Assembly (NCBI GenBank): GCA_013001685.1 | Contig: JABDMD010000163.1 | Location: forward strand, 1 to 59,261 | DNA: 59,261 bases | Direction of reading: 5' to 3' | From: Gammaproteobacteria bacterium | Lineage (GTDB): Bacteria; Pseudomonadota; Gammaproteobacteria; UBA4575 | Part shown: piece by piece, positions 17,398 through 29,722 of the stretch | Layout of the letters: each line of letters begins with the position of its first letter | Numbering within the stretch: position 1 is the first letter of the stretch | Notes under the pieces: generated by a model | What the model saw: only the letters and a program-made list of their open reading frames with translations | Databases searched by the model: none | Told to the model about the DNA's origin: nothing | Translations under genes and position numbers: made by a program

Positions 17398-18738
17398 TTA
17401 TTGTTTGTTTTTTTGGCGTAAAGTTTCTAAATGTTGTTTTATCTTTACTTCAAGCCCACGGTCTTCTGGGAAATAATATTGTTGGCCTTTTAGCTCTTCG
17501 GGCAAATACACTTCACCAGCAGCATAAGCATCCTCTTCGTCATGCGCATAGCGATAACCTTCCCCATACCCTATTTCTTTCATGAGTTTTGTGGGTGCAT
17601 TGCGCAAATGCATAGGGACTTCTAAAGTGCCATATTCTTTGGCATCGCTCATTGCAGCTTTGTAAGCAGTATACACAGCATTACTTTTTGGAACACAACT
17701 CAGATAAACAATTGCGTGAGCAATTGCAAGCTCACCTTCCGGTGACCCTAAGCGATCATATGTATTCCATGCATCTACAGTAATCTGTAATCCACGAGGA
17801 TCAGCATTACCAATATCTTCACTTGCCATACGCACAACTCGACGTGCAATATAATGCGGATCACAACCACCATCAATTATTCGACAAAACCAATAGAGTG
17901 CCGCATCCGGATCGGAACCCCGCACTGATTTATGCAGTGCGGAAATTTGATCATAGAAGTATTCACCCTGCTTATCAAAGCGTCGCAAGGACTGTGAAGT
18001 AACTTCCTGGATGATATCTTTAGTGATTGTTTTCTTATTAGTATTTTCATCTAAAAGATCAACTGCAATTTCTAAGAAATTTAGAGCCCTTCGCGCATCT
18101 CCATCTGCCGAAACAGCCAACATCTCTTTAGCTTCTCGTTCAATTGCATCAACTTGACCATTTAATCCTTGTTCCTTGTCTTGAATGGCTTGCTCTATAC
18201 ATTGTTGAATATCTTCATGTGTGAGTCTTTTCAGCACATATGTGCGTGCTCTAGATAACAACGCATTATTAAGTTCGAACGAAGGATTTTCAGTTGTAGC
18301 ACCAATAAAATAGATTGTGCCATCTTCAATATGTGGCAGAAATGCATCTTGTTGTGCCTTGTTAAATCGATGGACCTCATCTACGAACAACACCGTTCTT
18401 GAATCTTGTCCTTGTCTATATGCTTTAGCTTGATCGATCGACTGCCGAATTTCTTTCACTCCTGAAAGCACTGCTGAAATCGGAATGAACTGTGCATCTG
18501 ATGTATTTGAAATAATTCGGGCTAGAGTTGTCTTACCTGTTCCAGGAGGTCCCCAGAAAATCATTGAATGCAACTTGCCGTGCTCTATCGCAACTCGAAG
18601 TGGTTTATCTTTAGAAAGTAAATGAGTTTGTCCAACAAACTCATCCAATGTTCGCGGGCGCATGCGATCTGCAAGCGGGCGATAAGAATTATCAGCTTGA
18701 TCAAATAAGTCTGGAGAATTTAAAACTGAATTAACGAT
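17398..18738 (-). CDS. rarA: replication-associated recombination protein A, apparent non-AUG start
   Basis: AAA+ ATPase (RarA/MgsA, E. coli YcaJ; 447 aa there) acting at stalled replication forks with SSB. Walker A is GPPGTGKTT, Walker [11 protein letters not shown], and sensor/arginine-finger regions [13 protein letters not shown]...LSRARTY are present. The first ATG in frame is at 18661-18663, but the frame continues upstream with [18 protein letters not shown], which matches the conserved RarA N-terminus. Between that ATG and the in-frame stop at 18757-18759 there is no ATG, GTG or TTG. An AGGGA (18745-18749) lies six bases before an ATC at 18736-18738. Starting there gives 446 aa. The alternatives are the ATA one codon upstream, a truncated protein from 18663, or a sequencing error. 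Confidence 0.93.
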   Translation of the reverse strand: MVNSVLNSPDLFDQADNSYRPLADRMRPRTLDEFVGQTHLLSKDKPLRVAIEHGKLHSMIFWGPPGTGKTTLARIISNTSDAQFIPISAVLSGVKEIRQSIDQAKAYRQGQDSRTVLFVDEVHRFNKAQQDAFLPHIEDGTIYFIGATTENPSFELNNALLSRARTYVLKRLTHEDIQQCIEQAIQDKEQGLNGQVDAIEREAKEMLAVSADGDARRALNFLEIAVDLLDENTNKKTITKDIIQEVTSQSLRRFDKQGEYFYDQISALHKSVRGSDPDAALYWFCRIIDGGCDPHYIARRVVRMASEDIGNADPRGLQITVDAWNTYDRLGSPEGELAIAHAIVYLSCVPKSNAVYTAYKAAMSDAKEYGTLEVPMHLRNAPTKLMKEIGYGEGYRYAHDEEDAYAAGEVYLPEELKGQQYYFPEDRGLEVKIKQHLETLRQKNKQ

Positions 18739-18744
18739 TATGGA

Positions 18745-18749
18745 TCCCT
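18745..18749 (-). promoter_or_regulatory. possible ribosome binding site for the rarA non-AUG start
   Basis: AGGGA on the minus strand, six bases before the ATC proposed as the rarA start. No other purine-rich site precedes the conserved N-terminal coding region. The first ATG (18663) has none. Confidence 0.45.
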
Positions 18750-18894
18750 GGAACGATTATCCAGAGTATTATCTCTTATTGGCAGGAAATTGTCCTTGGC
18801 AACTTCTCATGCGTTGCTCTAATAAGTTACATTCTTGTAACGATTCTTCTTCTGCAGTACCGCCATCCCTGGCGGTCGTAGTCTTATTCTCTAT

Positions 18895-19542
18895 TTACTC
18901 GGATGGGTTACCCACTACATCTACACCTTCTGCAGCGATGAATTTAAACTGATTAGGAGGTAAGGTCACATTAGTTTTTAAATTGGTAAATTCGATTACC
19001 GTTTTCTGTGAGAAATGATCCTGAAGCTCCATTTTTTTCACACCTAGGTCATCTAAACCAATGAGAATCTTGTGGAATTCAGTATCTTGAACTAAGGGCG
19101 TTAACTCAACCCAATTTAAGCCCTCTTTGCCTCCTGCGTCCTTAATTTCAAAATCATCCCTAAGTGGGCGAATGTTCGTCAATAACATTATTGGTGCGTT
19201 GCCTAATGCAGTATCAATTGGTTTTGCGCTTGCTTGTAATAATTCTTCATCATAAATCCACAAATATTCACCATCAGCTAATATGAGTTGTGGATAGGGT
19301 TGTGTATATTGCCATCTAAATTTACCCGGTTTATCTAGAGCTACATCTCCCTTCGCTTCTTGAACCACTTCACCATTTTCATCGTATACAATTTGAATAA
19401 ATTGCCCTTGAAAAGAATTTACTTCAGCAAAATATTTATCTAAACGCTGAATAGCATCACTTGCAAATGCTGATCCAAAAATTGAGGTGCCAACTAACAG
19501 CAGCAGTGCAGTAAACAAATATGATTTTAAAGAACGTAACAT
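18895..19542 (-). CDS. lolA: outer-membrane lipoprotein carrier protein LolA
   Basis: Periplasmic chaperone that takes lipoproteins from LolCDE to LolB. The 215-aa precursor has a cleavable signal peptide (about 1-27, ending GSAFAS). The mature part shows VNSFQGQFIQIVYDENG, the GKFRWQYTQPYPQLILADGEYLWIYDEEL core and ANIRP-like NIRPLRDDF segment of LolA. It sits between ftsK (109 bases upstream) and rarA, the classic order. A lipoprotein-rich cluster lies elsewhere in this window, but LolA is a general housekeeping factor. A small hairpin (ACCGCC / GGCGGT) lies in the 135-base gap to rarA. Confidence 0.95.
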   Translation of the reverse strand: MLRSLKSYLFTALLLLVGTSIFGSAFASDAIQRLDKYFAEVNSFQGQFIQIVYDENGEVVQEAKGDVALDKPGKFRWQYTQPYPQLILADGEYLWIYDEELLQASAKPIDTALGNAPIMLLTNIRPLRDDFEIKDAGGKEGLNWVELTPLVQDTEFHKILIGLDDLGVKKMELQDHFSQKTVIEFTNLKTNVTLPPNQFKFIAAEGVDVVGNPSE

Positions 19543-19651
19543 GAAAGGTCTCCTGAAACCTAAAGCTTAGACTATATACAAAGGCTAAGATTCAGAAATT
19601 AAACAAAAAAAGTGTAAAAGATTATGAACTTATCTGAAAATAGGACAGTAT

Positions 19652-21994
19652 TTAGACATTCACTGGAGGTGGAGCAATCACCTCTCGTGTACCGTTGGAC
19701 TGAACTCCGCTGACTACGCCACTTGCTTCCATCTCTTCAATCATTCTAGCCGCACGGTTATATCCTACTTTAAGGCGCCGCTGTACATATGAAATAGACG
19801 CTTTACGAGTTTCCGTAACAATTGCTACTGCTTCATCATAGAGGGGATCCATATCATCTGAACTACTTAATGGTTCTAAACCAGGTATTGCATCGCCACT
19901 AGTTGAATCTTGAGTGACTTCTTCTAAATAAGCAGGCTCCCCTTTCTCTTTTAAGAACGCGACAACTTTATGCACTTCTTCATCCGATACAAACGCACCA
20001 TGTACACGTTCTGGTATAGAAGTTCCACCAGGCAGATACAACATATCACCATGACCAAGTAGTTGGTCCGCACCCATCTGGTCTAAGATAGTTCGTGAGT
20101 CCACTTTTGAAGACACTTGGAATGCAATTCTAGTTGGAATATTCGCTTTGATTAAGCCAGTAATCACATCCACGGATGGACGTTGTGTAGCTAAAATTAA
20201 ATGTATACCTGCAGCACGAGCTTTTTGTGCAATTCTTGCTATCAGCTCTTCAACTTTTTTACCCACCACCATCATCATGTCCGCAAGCTCGTCAATTACG
20301 ATTACAATATTAGGTAACTGTGTAAGTTCTTCTGGTTGTGCTGGCTCTAATCCTTCAACTTGGTCATTCTTAAACAACGGATCGAGAATAGGTTCACCGT
20401 CACCAATCGCTTTCTGAACTTTACTGTTGTAACCCGCCATATTACGTACACCTAATGCAGACATTAGGTGATAGCGGCGCTCCATTTCCGCCACACACCA
20501 GCGTAATGCATTGGATGCTTCTTTCATGTCAGTGACAACAGGTGAAAGCAGATGCGGAATACCTTCGTATACAGCAAGCTCTAACATTTTAGGATCAATC
20601 AAGATCATGCGTACTTGTTGAGGAGTAGCTTTGTATAAAATGCTTAATATCATTGCATTCAATGCAACAGATTTACCTGAACCTGTTGTACCTGCTACTA
20701 ATAAATGTGGCATCTTTGCTAGATCTGCAATAACTGGTTTGCCACTAATATCTTTACCTAAAGCAAGTATTAAAGGCGAAGCTTCATCATCATAAATTTC
20801 AGATTCGATAACATCATTTAGCACCACTAATTCACGATGCTCGTTAGGGATTTCAAGTCCAACATATGATTTTCCAGGAATAACTTCTACAACACGAACA
20901 CTAATCACTGAAAGTGCACGCGCAAGATCTTTAGCTAGGTTTGTCACCTTGCTGACTTTAATTCCTGGTGCAAGCTGTATCGCAAATCGGGTCACTACAG
21001 GACCTGGGTGTACTTCAACCACTTCAGCATCGATATTAAAATCGAGCAACTTAAGCTCAACTTGACGCGAAATAGCCTCTAAAGCTTCATTTGAGTATCC
21101 CTTAGAAGTATCTATAACCTTATCTAAGATAGAAACAGGTGGAAGATCCGTTGAAGCTGCTGCGTTGAAAAGTGGAATTTGACGCTCACGTTCTTTCCTA
21201 TCACTAGGTTCAATATCTTTTATAATAGGCTCGATTCTTGGCTTAGCATGTTTTTGAATTTTAACTTTAGTTTCTTTAACAATTTCATGGCGTTCAACTT
21301 TAGCTTTCATGCTGGCACGTTCTTCGCGCAACTCCCCAATGTAACGCCAAGCCCATGAACTAATTTTAAGCGTGTTTTTACCAGTAACATCGAGCAACCA
21401 TAGCCAAGAAAAACCAGAAAAAATCGTAATACCTGCAAAAAACAATGCAAGTAGTAACAATGTGGCACCAACAAAGCTAAATACTGAGACAAAGCCATTT
21501 CCGGTTAAATCACCTAAGACTCCACCTGCAAAACTTGGCATAAATCCAGATTGAAAATGCAAAGTGGCCAAGCCGCAGCCCGCCCCCAAAGTTAAAAGAA
21601 AACCAGCCCAACGAACACCTAGAGTTCGATAATCAATTTGTCCATTTTCTAGCTTGCCCTCATAAATTAGCCAACCGCTATAAGCCACCATCAGAGGCGC
21701 CAAGTAAGCAAGATAACCAAACATGAAGAAAAATAAGTCCGCAAAATAGGCTCCGACTGTGCCTCCGAGATTACCAACTAAGTCGTTGGTGCCAGTATGC
21801 GTCCAGCCAGGATCACCATGGTCATAACTTAGTAAGGCGACCATTAAATAGGCACCAAGAGCAACTAATACTACTAAAGCGCTCTCACGGAGGCCTTTGA
21901 GCAAAGTCAGATTATGAGGTGCTTTTGCGTTGCCTCTATTTGATCCTTTAGTCCTTCCCCGGGTCGCCGACTTCTTAACCGTTGCTTGTCTCAA
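19652..21994 (-). CDS. ftsK: DNA translocase FtsK
   Basis: Septal DNA translocase that resolves chromosome dimers with XerCD and takes part in division. The 780-aa protein has four to five transmembrane helices in residues about 30-190, a short linker (about 220-280), and the alpha-beta motor domain with Walker [10 protein letters not shown] near residue 434 and Walker [13 protein letters not shown]. The C-terminal gamma winged helix ([11 protein letters not shown]...[21 protein letters not shown]) reads KOPS sites. The linker is short compared with E. coli FtsK (1329 aa), as in many other gammaproteobacteria. The only upstream in-frame start is a TTG at 21992-21994; the next Met is beyond the first helix. 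Confidence 0.96.
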   Translation of the reverse strand: MRQATVKKSATRGRTKGSNRGNAKAPHNLTLLKGLRESALVVLVALGAYLMVALLSYDHGDPGWTHTGTNDLVGNLGGTVGAYFADLFFFMFGYLAYLAPLMVAYSGWLIYEGKLENGQIDYRTLGVRWAGFLLTLGAGCGLATLHFQSGFMPSFAGGVLGDLTGNGFVSVFSFVGATLLLLALFFAGITIFSGFSWLWLLDVTGKNTLKISSWAWRYIGELREERASMKAKVERHEIVKETKVKIQKHAKPRIEPIIKDIEPSDRKERERQIPLFNAAASTDLPPVSILDKVIDTSKGYSNEALEAISRQVELKLLDFNIDAEVVEVHPGPVVTRFAIQLAPGIKVSKVTNLAKDLARALSVISVRVVEVIPGKSYVGLEIPNEHRELVVLNDVIESEIYDDEASPLILALGKDISGKPVIADLAKMPHLLVAGTTGSGKSVALNAMILSILYKATPQQVRMILIDPKMLELAVYEGIPHLLSPVVTDMKEASNALRWCVAEMERRYHLMSALGVRNMAGYNSKVQKAIGDGEPILDPLFKNDQVEGLEPAQPEELTQLPNIVIVIDELADMMMVVGKKVEELIARIAQKARAAGIHLILATQRPSVDVITGLIKANIPTRIAFQVSSKVDSRTILDQMGADQLLGHGDMLYLPGGTSIPERVHGAFVSDEEVHKVVAFLKEKGEPAYLEEVTQDSTSGDAIPGLEPLSSSDDMDPLYDEAVAIVTETRKASISYVQRRLKVGYNRAARMIEEMEASGVVSGVQSNGTREVIAPPPVNV

Positions 21995-23390
<1,396 letters not shown>

Positions 23391-23405
23391 ATCCTACTTA
23401 AAGTT

Positions 23406-24587
23406 TTGTTGACATCCGAGAACCCTAAATCGGTTCCAACTGATATAAATTTTAGTTTTATCAGTTCGCTAAAATATGTACAGCGGGCAGATTGGAACGC
23501 TTTGCTCGAGGATGATAATCCATTCTTATGTTATGAGTTTCTATCTGCATTAGAGCAAAACGATTGTTTGGGTGAGAAATATGGTTGGTATCCACATCAT
23601 TTAATTGTTCGTGACGTTGCTGGAGCGCTTATTGCCGCAACTCCACTATATATTAAAACTAATTCTTATGGGGAGTTTGTGTTTGATTGGTCATGGGCAT
23701 CGGCTTATGAACAGGCTGGACTAAACTATTACCCAAAACTAATCTCCTCTATTCCATACACTCCCGCTACAGGAAAACGTCTATTGCTTTCACCAAAGTT
23801 ATCATCAGAACAACAAGTTGATGTGGCATCGAAAATGATTCAAGCAACCTTAAGTGAATCCGAAAAGCTTAATATGTCAGGCACACATTGGTTATTTAAT
23901 GAAGCAGATGAATGCAATTACTTTAGAGAACAAGGTCAAATGTTTCGCTTGGGATGCCAATATCATTGGCATAATCATAACTACGAATCATTTGATCAGT
24001 TTTTAGATAAATTTATCTCTAGAAAAAGAAAAAAAGTAAAACAAGAAAGAAGATACGTAAAAGAACAAAATATTGAAATTAAGCGCGTGCATGGCAATGA
24101 ATTAAATGAAGAACAATGGCAGCAGATTCATAGATTTTATGAAAGCACTTTTTACCGTAAAAGTGGTATTCCAACATTGAGCTTAGATTTCTTTAAAGAA
24201 GTTGGTAGTACGATGGGTGAGCAAATTGTGCTTGTACTCTCTTATAGTGACGAGCAACTCGTGGCGTGTGCAATCAATTTTCGCAGTTCACATACACTAT
24301 ATGGAAGATTTTGGGGTTGTACTCACGCATTTCATAGCTTGCATTTTGAAGCATGTTATTACCAAGGTATAGAATATGCCATTTTCAACAAACTTAAAGT
24401 ATTTGAACCTGGTGCACAAGGCGAACATAAAATCAGCCGCGGTTTTTTACCTACTAAAACCTGGTCTGCTCATAGTATTCACGATTCACGCTTTGAGCCT
24501 TCTATAAGAGATTTCTGTAAGCGAGAACAAGAGTATATGCAACAAGACTATGATGAACTTATGATGCTCTCTCCTTATCGTTCTTAA
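23406..24587 (+). CDS. FemAB-like/GNAT-fold protein of the COG3146 type
   Basis: A 393-aa protein of the FemAB-like peptidogalycan biosynthesis/recognition family (COG3146, PF04339), a double GNAT fold. No substrate has been firmly shown for the family. Visible blocks are NPFLCYEFLSALEQ near residue 37, HHLIVRD near 62, the central FISRKRKKVKQERRYVKEQ, RFYESTFYRKSGIPTLSLDFF, and GRFWGC.....SLHFEACYYQGIEYAI near 300. It begins with TTG (two adjacent possible codons) 15 bases after trxB, with little ribosome site. It is followed by aat, a neighbour pair seen in several proteobacteria. Confidence 0.85.
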   Translation: MLTSENPKSVPTDINFSFISSLKYVQRADWNALLEDDNPFLCYEFLSALEQNDCLGEKYGWYPHHLIVRDVAGALIAATPLYIKTNSYGEFVFDWSWASAYEQAGLNYYPKLISSIPYTPATGKRLLLSPKLSSEQQVDVASKMIQATLSESEKLNMSGTHWLFNEADECNYFREQGQMFRLGCQYHWHNHNYESFDQFLDKFISRKRKKVKQERRYVKEQNIEIKRVHGNELNEEQWQQIHRFYESTFYRKSGIPTLSLDFFKEVGSTMGEQIVLVLSYSDEQLVACAINFRSSHTLYGRFWGCTHAFHSLHFEACYYQGIEYAIFNKLKVFEPGAQGEHKISRGFLPTKTWSAHSIHDSRFEPSIRDFCKREQEYMQQDYDELMMLSPYRS

Positions 24588-24639
24588 CTTTTAAATATAA
24601 AACATAGAATCATATAAGTTTTTGAATAGAGTAAGTTAA

Positions 24640-25368
24640 GTGGATATTACCTGGTTAGACCCTAGCAATACCGAAGCACCCTTCCCTGATATAAATCAAG
24701 CTTTAATCGATCCTGAAGGTTTACTTGCTGCAGGCGGCGATCTAAGTGTAACCAGATTATTAAGCGCTTACCGAAATGGCATATTCCCCTGGTATGAATA
24801 TGGACAGCCCATTCTATGGTGGTCTCCAAACCCAAGAGGAGTTTTATTTACTGAGAAATTCAAAATTTCTACCAGTCTCAGGAAAACACTACGCAAGCAT
24901 AATTGGACTGTTACTTTTGATGGTGACTTTAGAAAAACTGTCATGGCATGCGCTGCGCCAAGAAGTTATGCTCGAGGCACCTGGATTACTAATGAAATGC
25001 TAGAAGCATACTTTAATTTGCATCAAATAGGCCATGCACACTCTATAGAGCTTTGGGACCAACAAGAACGCTTGATTGGTGGCATCTACGGAGTACTAAT
25101 TGGAAAAATGTTTTATGGTGAATCGATGTTTAGCTTTCAGACTAGTGCATCAAAAGTGGCACTCGCTTATCTAGTCATGCACATGCGTCATTGGGGATTT
25201 CCATTGCTTGATTGCCAACTACCATCTAAACATTTAGCCAGTTTAGGAGCCGAATCCATCAGCAGAGAAGAATATATGAAGCACATGGCGCCACTTTGCA
25301 ATGATTCACTACTCGAATTTAAATGGAAACTAGATAAGAGCTTAGATATAGCGAATTGGAAAAAATAA
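24640..25368 (+). CDS. aat: leucyl/phenylalanyl-tRNA--protein transferase
   Basis: N-end-rule enzyme that adds Leu or Phe from aminoacyl-tRNA to proteins starting with Arg or Lys, marking them for ClpAPS. The 242-aa protein shows PEGLLAAGGDLS near 27, the YRNGIFPWYEYGQPILWWSPNPRGVL block near 45, RSYARGTWITNEM near 108 and the GKMFYGESMFS / ASKVAL blocks. The start is GTG at 24640, giving MDITWLDP, which fits other Aat N-termini. It is convergent with the TfpX/TfpZ-like gene with only 6 bases between, and no terminator is seen. Confidence 0.96.
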   Translation: MDITWLDPSNTEAPFPDINQALIDPEGLLAAGGDLSVTRLLSAYRNGIFPWYEYGQPILWWSPNPRGVLFTEKFKISTSLRKTLRKHNWTVTFDGDFRKTVMACAAPRSYARGTWITNEMLEAYFNLHQIGHAHSIELWDQQERLIGGIYGVLIGKMFYGESMFSFQTSASKVALAYLVMHMRHWGFPLLDCQLPSKHLASLGAESISREEYMKHMAPLCNDSLLEFKWKLDKSLDIANWKK

Positions 25369-25374
25369 TAATAC

Positions 25375-26127
25375 TTACCATGGATCTACCGCAATGCCAT
25401 CAACTGGCAAGCCTGTAATCTTATCGATAACAAGCGCCATATCATTATTTTTACCCACCATTGGTAAAAATAAGTAGTCTTCTAGTTTTCCATTATATCG
25501 CTTTAGAAATCTATCTACTTTTATTTTACTATCTTTATTAACACCTACGAGTAATGACAGAGATTTACCTTTTTGTATTACCCTATCTGCGTTTGAAATA
25601 TATGGATGATAATATTCCGGCCTTCTTTCAAGATCAGGTTTACCTTCTGTTACTACCTCAAATAAAATCTTATTGCGCTCTTCTTTATCCTCAGGAAAGT
25701 CTGCAAATACTAATATAGGACCTTTATTAGGCTTAATTTTTAAATCAGGGTATTTAATTTTATTTGCATCGATCTCTACTTTACCAACCACTTCAACTCG
25801 ATCAACTGCAAAAACTAGATAATATGGTCGCTCCCCAAAAATGACTTGTACACCGTAGACTAATGCAGCGATTTGCACGAATGCCACCATGGAAATATCA
25901 AATACCAACCCTGGCTTGCCTTTTTTGAAAAGAACTAGTGTAAGTAATGGACCCATAACCAAATCGACCATTACTAGTACGCGAATTACTGACCAAGCTC
26001 CATTCGCTTGAAAATATGGGCGCGGATACCAAAAGAAGAATATTACCGCAAAAACAATCCCGATAATGGCTGAGCTAATAGCAAGATGTATTAGGAATGC
26101 TTTGATTTTATCTTTAGTAAAAAACAT
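25375..26127 (-). CDS. TfpX/TfpZ-like type IV pilin accessory protein, orphan
   Basis: A 250-aa protein with four N-terminal hydrophobic segments (about 10-30, 43-62, 65-85 and 72-100) and a soluble C-terminal half. The pattern FFFWYPRPYFQANGAW....VDLVMGPLLTLVLFKKGKPGL....GERPYYLVFAVDRVEV is that of the TfpX/TfpZ family, which helps assembly or stability of particular type IVa pilins in Pseudomonas. No pilin gene is next to it. Its partner may lie elsewhere in the genome. Family call is confident, role is inferred. Confidence 0.8.
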   Translation of the reverse strand: MFFTKDKIKAFLIHLAISSAIIGIVFAVIFFFWYPRPYFQANGAWSVIRVLVMVDLVMGPLLTLVLFKKGKPGLVFDISMVAFVQIAALVYGVQVIFGERPYYLVFAVDRVEVVGKVEIDANKIKYPDLKIKPNKGPILVFADFPEDKEERNKILFEVVTEGKPDLERRPEYYHPYISNADRVIQKGKSLSLLVGVNKDSKIKVDRFLKRYNGKLEDYLFLPMVGKNNDMALVIDKITGLPVDGIAVDPW

Positions 26128-26245
26128 TAATTAAGAAAATATTAAAGAATCAAGATTTATAATATTTTATTTATTACTTAATGTTTCACAATAACAATCA
26201 ACCTTAAATTTTTACCATTTATCGACTGGTTTTTTCTAATTTCGA

Positions 26246-27166
26246 TTATTCAATGCTTGAAACACTTAAACCTTTATCTTTGAGAAGTTTTTGTATACCG
26301 GTATCTCCCCAATAGTGTCCTGCTCCAACTGCGAAAAAGTATTTTCTATCAGGATTCTTTTTTAGTTTAGCGTGAATTCGATCCGCCATAATGATATTAC
26401 GGTCATGCAAAATCTTTTTCATGAAGCCTTTTGAAAACTCATCTTCTTTAACATATTTCACCATTAATGCACCAAAGGCATTGACATCGCCTTGCAAGTA
26501 ATACTCAATAAATTCTTCAGCTAGACTTTGATCTTGAGAGGCTGTTGTTTCCATAAATTCAATTGTATCTCGCAACATTTTTATTTCTTCGTCTTGTGAT
26601 AAATTATCAAAATACCCTAATTGTTCCTGTATAGTCTCAATCCCACCAGTCCCTTTACCCTCACTCCCTGCTCGCTGGTAAAGCTGTGCATCAAGTGGCA
26701 ATACACCAGGATTATTTAGTTGTTGTTCTAATATAGGCAAACTTGTAGCTAAAGCCCATACCTTAAACTTTAAAAAAGGGTCTATAGTGAGGATAGGATT
26801 GATGTCTTTTACTAGATTATTCGCTCTTTGCAATAATTCAGGCTCGATAATATCTACAAGAGTTTGATCGCCTTCCAACATTAAGTAATTAACTTGCGCT
26901 ATCAAATCACTAGTATCAAGAGGAATTTCCGTATAAACATATTCACTATCTTTAAAGGCTTGTTCAACACTTGAATGCAGTGCCGTTACACGCGCATCAG
27001 GTAGATGAATTGTACCAAATAGATAAGACGTAGTGCGGTCACCTTCAATTTTCCAGAGAAATGGCTTCTCAATTGCATCAGCAGCTAAATGACTACTAAA
27101 GATAAGAAAACAAACAAGCGCGTGAACATAAACTGATAAATATTTAGATATTGATTTATTATTCAC
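26246..27166 (-). CDS. TraB/GumN family protein, secreted
   Basis: A 306-aa TraB/GumN (PF01963) protein with a cleavable signal peptide (about 1-29, ...SSHLAAD). The family is related to the Tiki metallopeptidases. The first motif FLWKIEGDRTTSYLFGTIHL carries the conserved GT(I/V)H, and the C-terminal FFAVGAGHYWGDTGIQKLLKDKG carries the second conserved GxxH-type motif, so the predicted metal site is intact. Expected location is the periplasm. It follows thrC in the same direction after 61 bases and may be read through from the hom-thrC transcript. Confidence 0.85.
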   Translation of the reverse strand: MNNKSISKYLSVYVHALVCFLIFSSHLAADAIEKPFLWKIEGDRTTSYLFGTIHLPDARVTALHSSVEQAFKDSEYVYTEIPLDTSDLIAQVNYLMLEGDQTLVDIIEPELLQRANNLVKDINPILTIDPFLKFKVWALATSLPILEQQLNNPGVLPLDAQLYQRAGSEGKGTGGIETIQEQLGYFDNLSQDEEIKMLRDTIEFMETTASQDQSLAEEFIEYYLQGDVNAFGALMVKYVKEDEFSKGFMKKILHDRNIIMADRIHAKLKKNPDRKYFFAVGAGHYWGDTGIQKLLKDKGLSVSSIE

Positions 27167-27227
27167 TACATACTCACAACATTGAAATGAATCAAAAGAA
27201 TATTTAGAAAAATGATTACGAATATAA

Positions 27228-28364
27228 TTAAATATTATTTAGAATAGCGCGCTTTACTGAATCAAGTTCTGCATCAATAGTAAGCATTTCAGTAGCACTT
27301 TGCTTGATTGCAATATCAGGGTCTTTTAAACCATGTCCGGTTACTGTACATACTACTGTACTGCCATTTTGAATGTTGCCTACTTCCATATCATGCAACG
27401 CACCTGTAACAGAGGTAGCTGATGCTGGCTCACAGAAGACACCTTCTTTTGTTGCTAATAGCTTTTGCGTAGCCAGGATTTCTTCATCAGTAAATGAATT
27501 AAACCAGCCACCAGACTCTTTTACTGCAGCTTGCGCTAAATCCCAACTCTGTGGGTGACCTATACGAATTGCAGTTGCCACCGTATCAGGGTTATCAATC
27601 ATTGAACCTTTTATAAAAGGCGCCGCACCTGCGGCCTGGTAACCCAACATTTTAGGTCTATTGGAAATACTACTTTTACCGGTAAATTGACAATCACCAT
27701 TACAAAATCCACAAGCTTTAGTTACATGTTTGCCAGAACTCGCAGCAAGTTCTGCATAGCCTGTCCAATGTGCAGAAATATTTCCTGCATTGCCTACTGG
27801 TATACAGTGAAAATCAGGCGATTGCCCTAATGCTTCAGCAATTTCATAGGCAGCAGTTTTCTGTCCTTGTAAACGATATGGGTTTATTGAGTTCACTATA
27901 TTCACTGGTGCTTCATTGGCTACTTCTTTAACTAAACGCATACCATCATCAAAATTACCGCGGATTTGTATAATGCTTGCACCGTGCATCATCGCTTGAG
28001 CAAGTTTACCCATAGCAATTTTGCCATCAGGAATAAGCACAAATGCTTTGATGCCTGCACGTGCTGCATACGCAGCAGCAGATGCTGAAGTGTTACCTGT
28101 TGATGCACAAATTATCGCCTGGCTTCCTTCGGTTACGGCTTGCGTTACCGCAACGGTCATACCACGATCTTTAAAAGAACCCGTTGGATTCAAGCCTTCA
28201 AATTTTAGAAATAACTTAATATCTCTTTCATTAGCTTGTTTAATGTTATGACATTCAATTAATGGAGTATCCCCTTCACATAAACTAATCACTCTGCAAT
28301 CAGCAGCGAGAGGTAGTACATCGCGATAACGGTCAATAAGACCAGTGTAATGAGCTTTTTTCAT
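27228..28364 (-). CDS. thrC: threonine synthase with a cysteine-bearing insert
   Basis: PLP enzyme converting O-phosphohomoserine to threonine. The 378-aa protein has the PLP Lys at K65 in [11 protein letters not shown], the phosphate-binding GNAGN (191-195), and [19 protein letters not shown] near 85. Compared with the Bacillus-type enzymes (about 350 aa) it has about 20 extra residues between GYAELA and [14 protein letters not shown]. These residues (about 212-236) include C218-x2-C221-x3-C225, a possible metal or redox-active group. It follows hom by 22 bases, completing the threonine branch. The call is sure; the meaning of the insert is unknown. Confidence 0.95.
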   Translation of the reverse strand: MKKAHYTGLIDRYRDVLPLAADCRVISLCEGDTPLIECHNIKQANERDIKLFLKFEGLNPTGSFKDRGMTVAVTQAVTEGSQAIICASTGNTSASAAAYAARAGIKAFVLIPDGKIAMGKLAQAMMHGASIIQIRGNFDDGMRLVKEVANEAPVNIVNSINPYRLQGQKTAAYEIAEALGQSPDFHCIPVGNAGNISAHWTGYAELAASSGKHVTKACGFCNGDCQFTGKSSISNRPKMLGYQAAGAAPFIKGSMIDNPDTVATAIRIGHPQSWDLAQAAVKESGGWFNSFTDEEILATQKLLATKEGVFCEPASATSVTGALHDMEVGNIQNGSTVVCTVTGHGLKDPDIAIKQSATEMLTIDAELDSVKRAILNNI

Positions 28365-28386
28365 GCTAAATAATTTATTAGGTATA

Positions 28387-29706
28387 TTACGAAAGCGTTT
28401 CTAATCGAATACGCATAATTTTGTTAGTAACCGCCTCTAACTTTTCTATTTCAGAAATTGCTTTATTCATATTTAGCTCATTTACTTCATGAGTAAGAAT
28501 AATGATAGGCACATTAGAAATATTAGCTCGTGGTTCTTTTTGAATGATAGCTTCGATACTAATTGCGTGGTCAGCAAATATTTGTGTGACATCTGCAAGC
28601 ACACCCGGGCGATCCTGCACATGAATACGCAAATAGTATGCAGTAGATACATCATCCATAGATAAAATTGGAATATCGGATAGCGCACCAGGTTGAAATG
28701 CTAAATGTGGTACTCGATTTTCAGGATCGGAAGTTAAAGCTCGTACGACATCCACTAAATCTGCAACCACAGCTGAGCCTGTAGGTTCTGCGCCGGCTCC
28801 AGCCCCATAATATAAGCTCGGACCTAGTGCATCCGCTTTTACAACGATGGCATTCATAACACCATCAACATTAGCTAGTAATCTTCTACGTGGAATTAAC
28901 GTCGGATGAACGCGTAGCTCTAAGCCTTTCGTAGTTCGCTTTGCAATACCCAAATGTTTTATGCGGTAACCCAACTCTGCAGCATAGGCGACATCTTCAC
29001 GAGTGATCTGAGTAATGCCTTCGGTATAGACATTTTCAAACTGCAACGGCACACCAAATGCAATCGAAGCTAAAATCGTTAACTTATGTGCGGCATCTAT
29101 ACCTTCTACATCAAAAGTAGGATCTGCTTCAGCATAACCCAGCTGTTGTGCTTCTTTTAAAACGTCATCAAAATCTCGACCTTTATCGCGCATTTCCGTG
29201 AGAATGAAATTACCGGTGCCATTGATAATCCCTGCCAGCCATTGAATAGAATTACCGGCCAAACCTTCACGAATCGCTTTAATGATTGGAATGCCACCTG
29301 CCACCGCAGCTTCAAAAGCAACCGTAACGCCTTTTTCTTGCGCTCTCTGAAATATTTCATTGCCATGCAAAGCAATTAAAGCTTTATTTGCCGTAATGAC
29401 ATGTTTACCGTGCTCAATTGCTTTGAGCACTAGATCTTTTGCTTCATCCGTACCACCAATCAACTCAATAACAATTTCAACATTGGGATCTGTAACAACT
29501 TTATTAGAATCTTCTGTAAGCGTTATTGAAGAAGTATCACAAGCCCGTGATTTTTTGGTGTCACGCATACTAGCGATAGTAATCTGTATTCCTCTTCCAG
29601 CACGTCGTGCAATTTCATCCGCATTACGCATTAATATATTTGCAGTACCACTACCCACGGTACCGAGTCCTAATACACCAACTTTTACAGGTTCTAATAC
29701 AGACAT
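28387..29706 (-). CDS. hom: homoserine dehydrogenase
   Basis: NAD(P)H-dependent enzyme reducing aspartate semialdehyde to homoserine, for threonine and methionine. The 439-aa protein shows the nucleotide-binding [10 protein letters not shown] (13-22), the [13 protein letters not shown] block near 175, the substrate region [19 protein letters not shown] near 205, and a C-terminal ACT domain ([31 protein letters not shown], from about 350), which allows feedback control by threonine. The gene lies between the aminotransferase (17 bases) and thrC, as in many gammaproteobacteria. Confidence 0.96.
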   Translation of the reverse strand: MSVLEPVKVGVLGLGTVGSGTANILMRNADEIARRAGRGIQITIASMRDTKKSRACDTSSITLTEDSNKVVTDPNVEIVIELIGGTDEAKDLVLKAIEHGKHVITANKALIALHGNEIFQRAQEKGVTVAFEAAVAGGIPIIKAIREGLAGNSIQWLAGIINGTGNFILTEMRDKGRDFDDVLKEAQQLGYAEADPTFDVEGIDAAHKLTILASIAFGVPLQFENVYTEGITQITREDVAYAAELGYRIKHLGIAKRTTKGLELRVHPTLIPRRRLLANVDGVMNAIVVKADALGPSLYYGAGAGAEPTGSAVVADLVDVVRALTSDPENRVPHLAFQPGALSDIPILSMDDVSTAYYLRIHVQDRPGVLADVTQIFADHAISIEAIIQKEPRANISNVPIIILTHEVNELNMNKAISEIEKLEAVTNKIMRIRLETLS

Positions 29707-29722
29707 AGGCTTAAATATGTAT

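Noticed and set aside
18740..18952. Plus-strand frame of 70 codons between rarA and lolA
   Set aside because: It overlaps the lolA end and the rarA start region, and its composition looks like a shadow frame.
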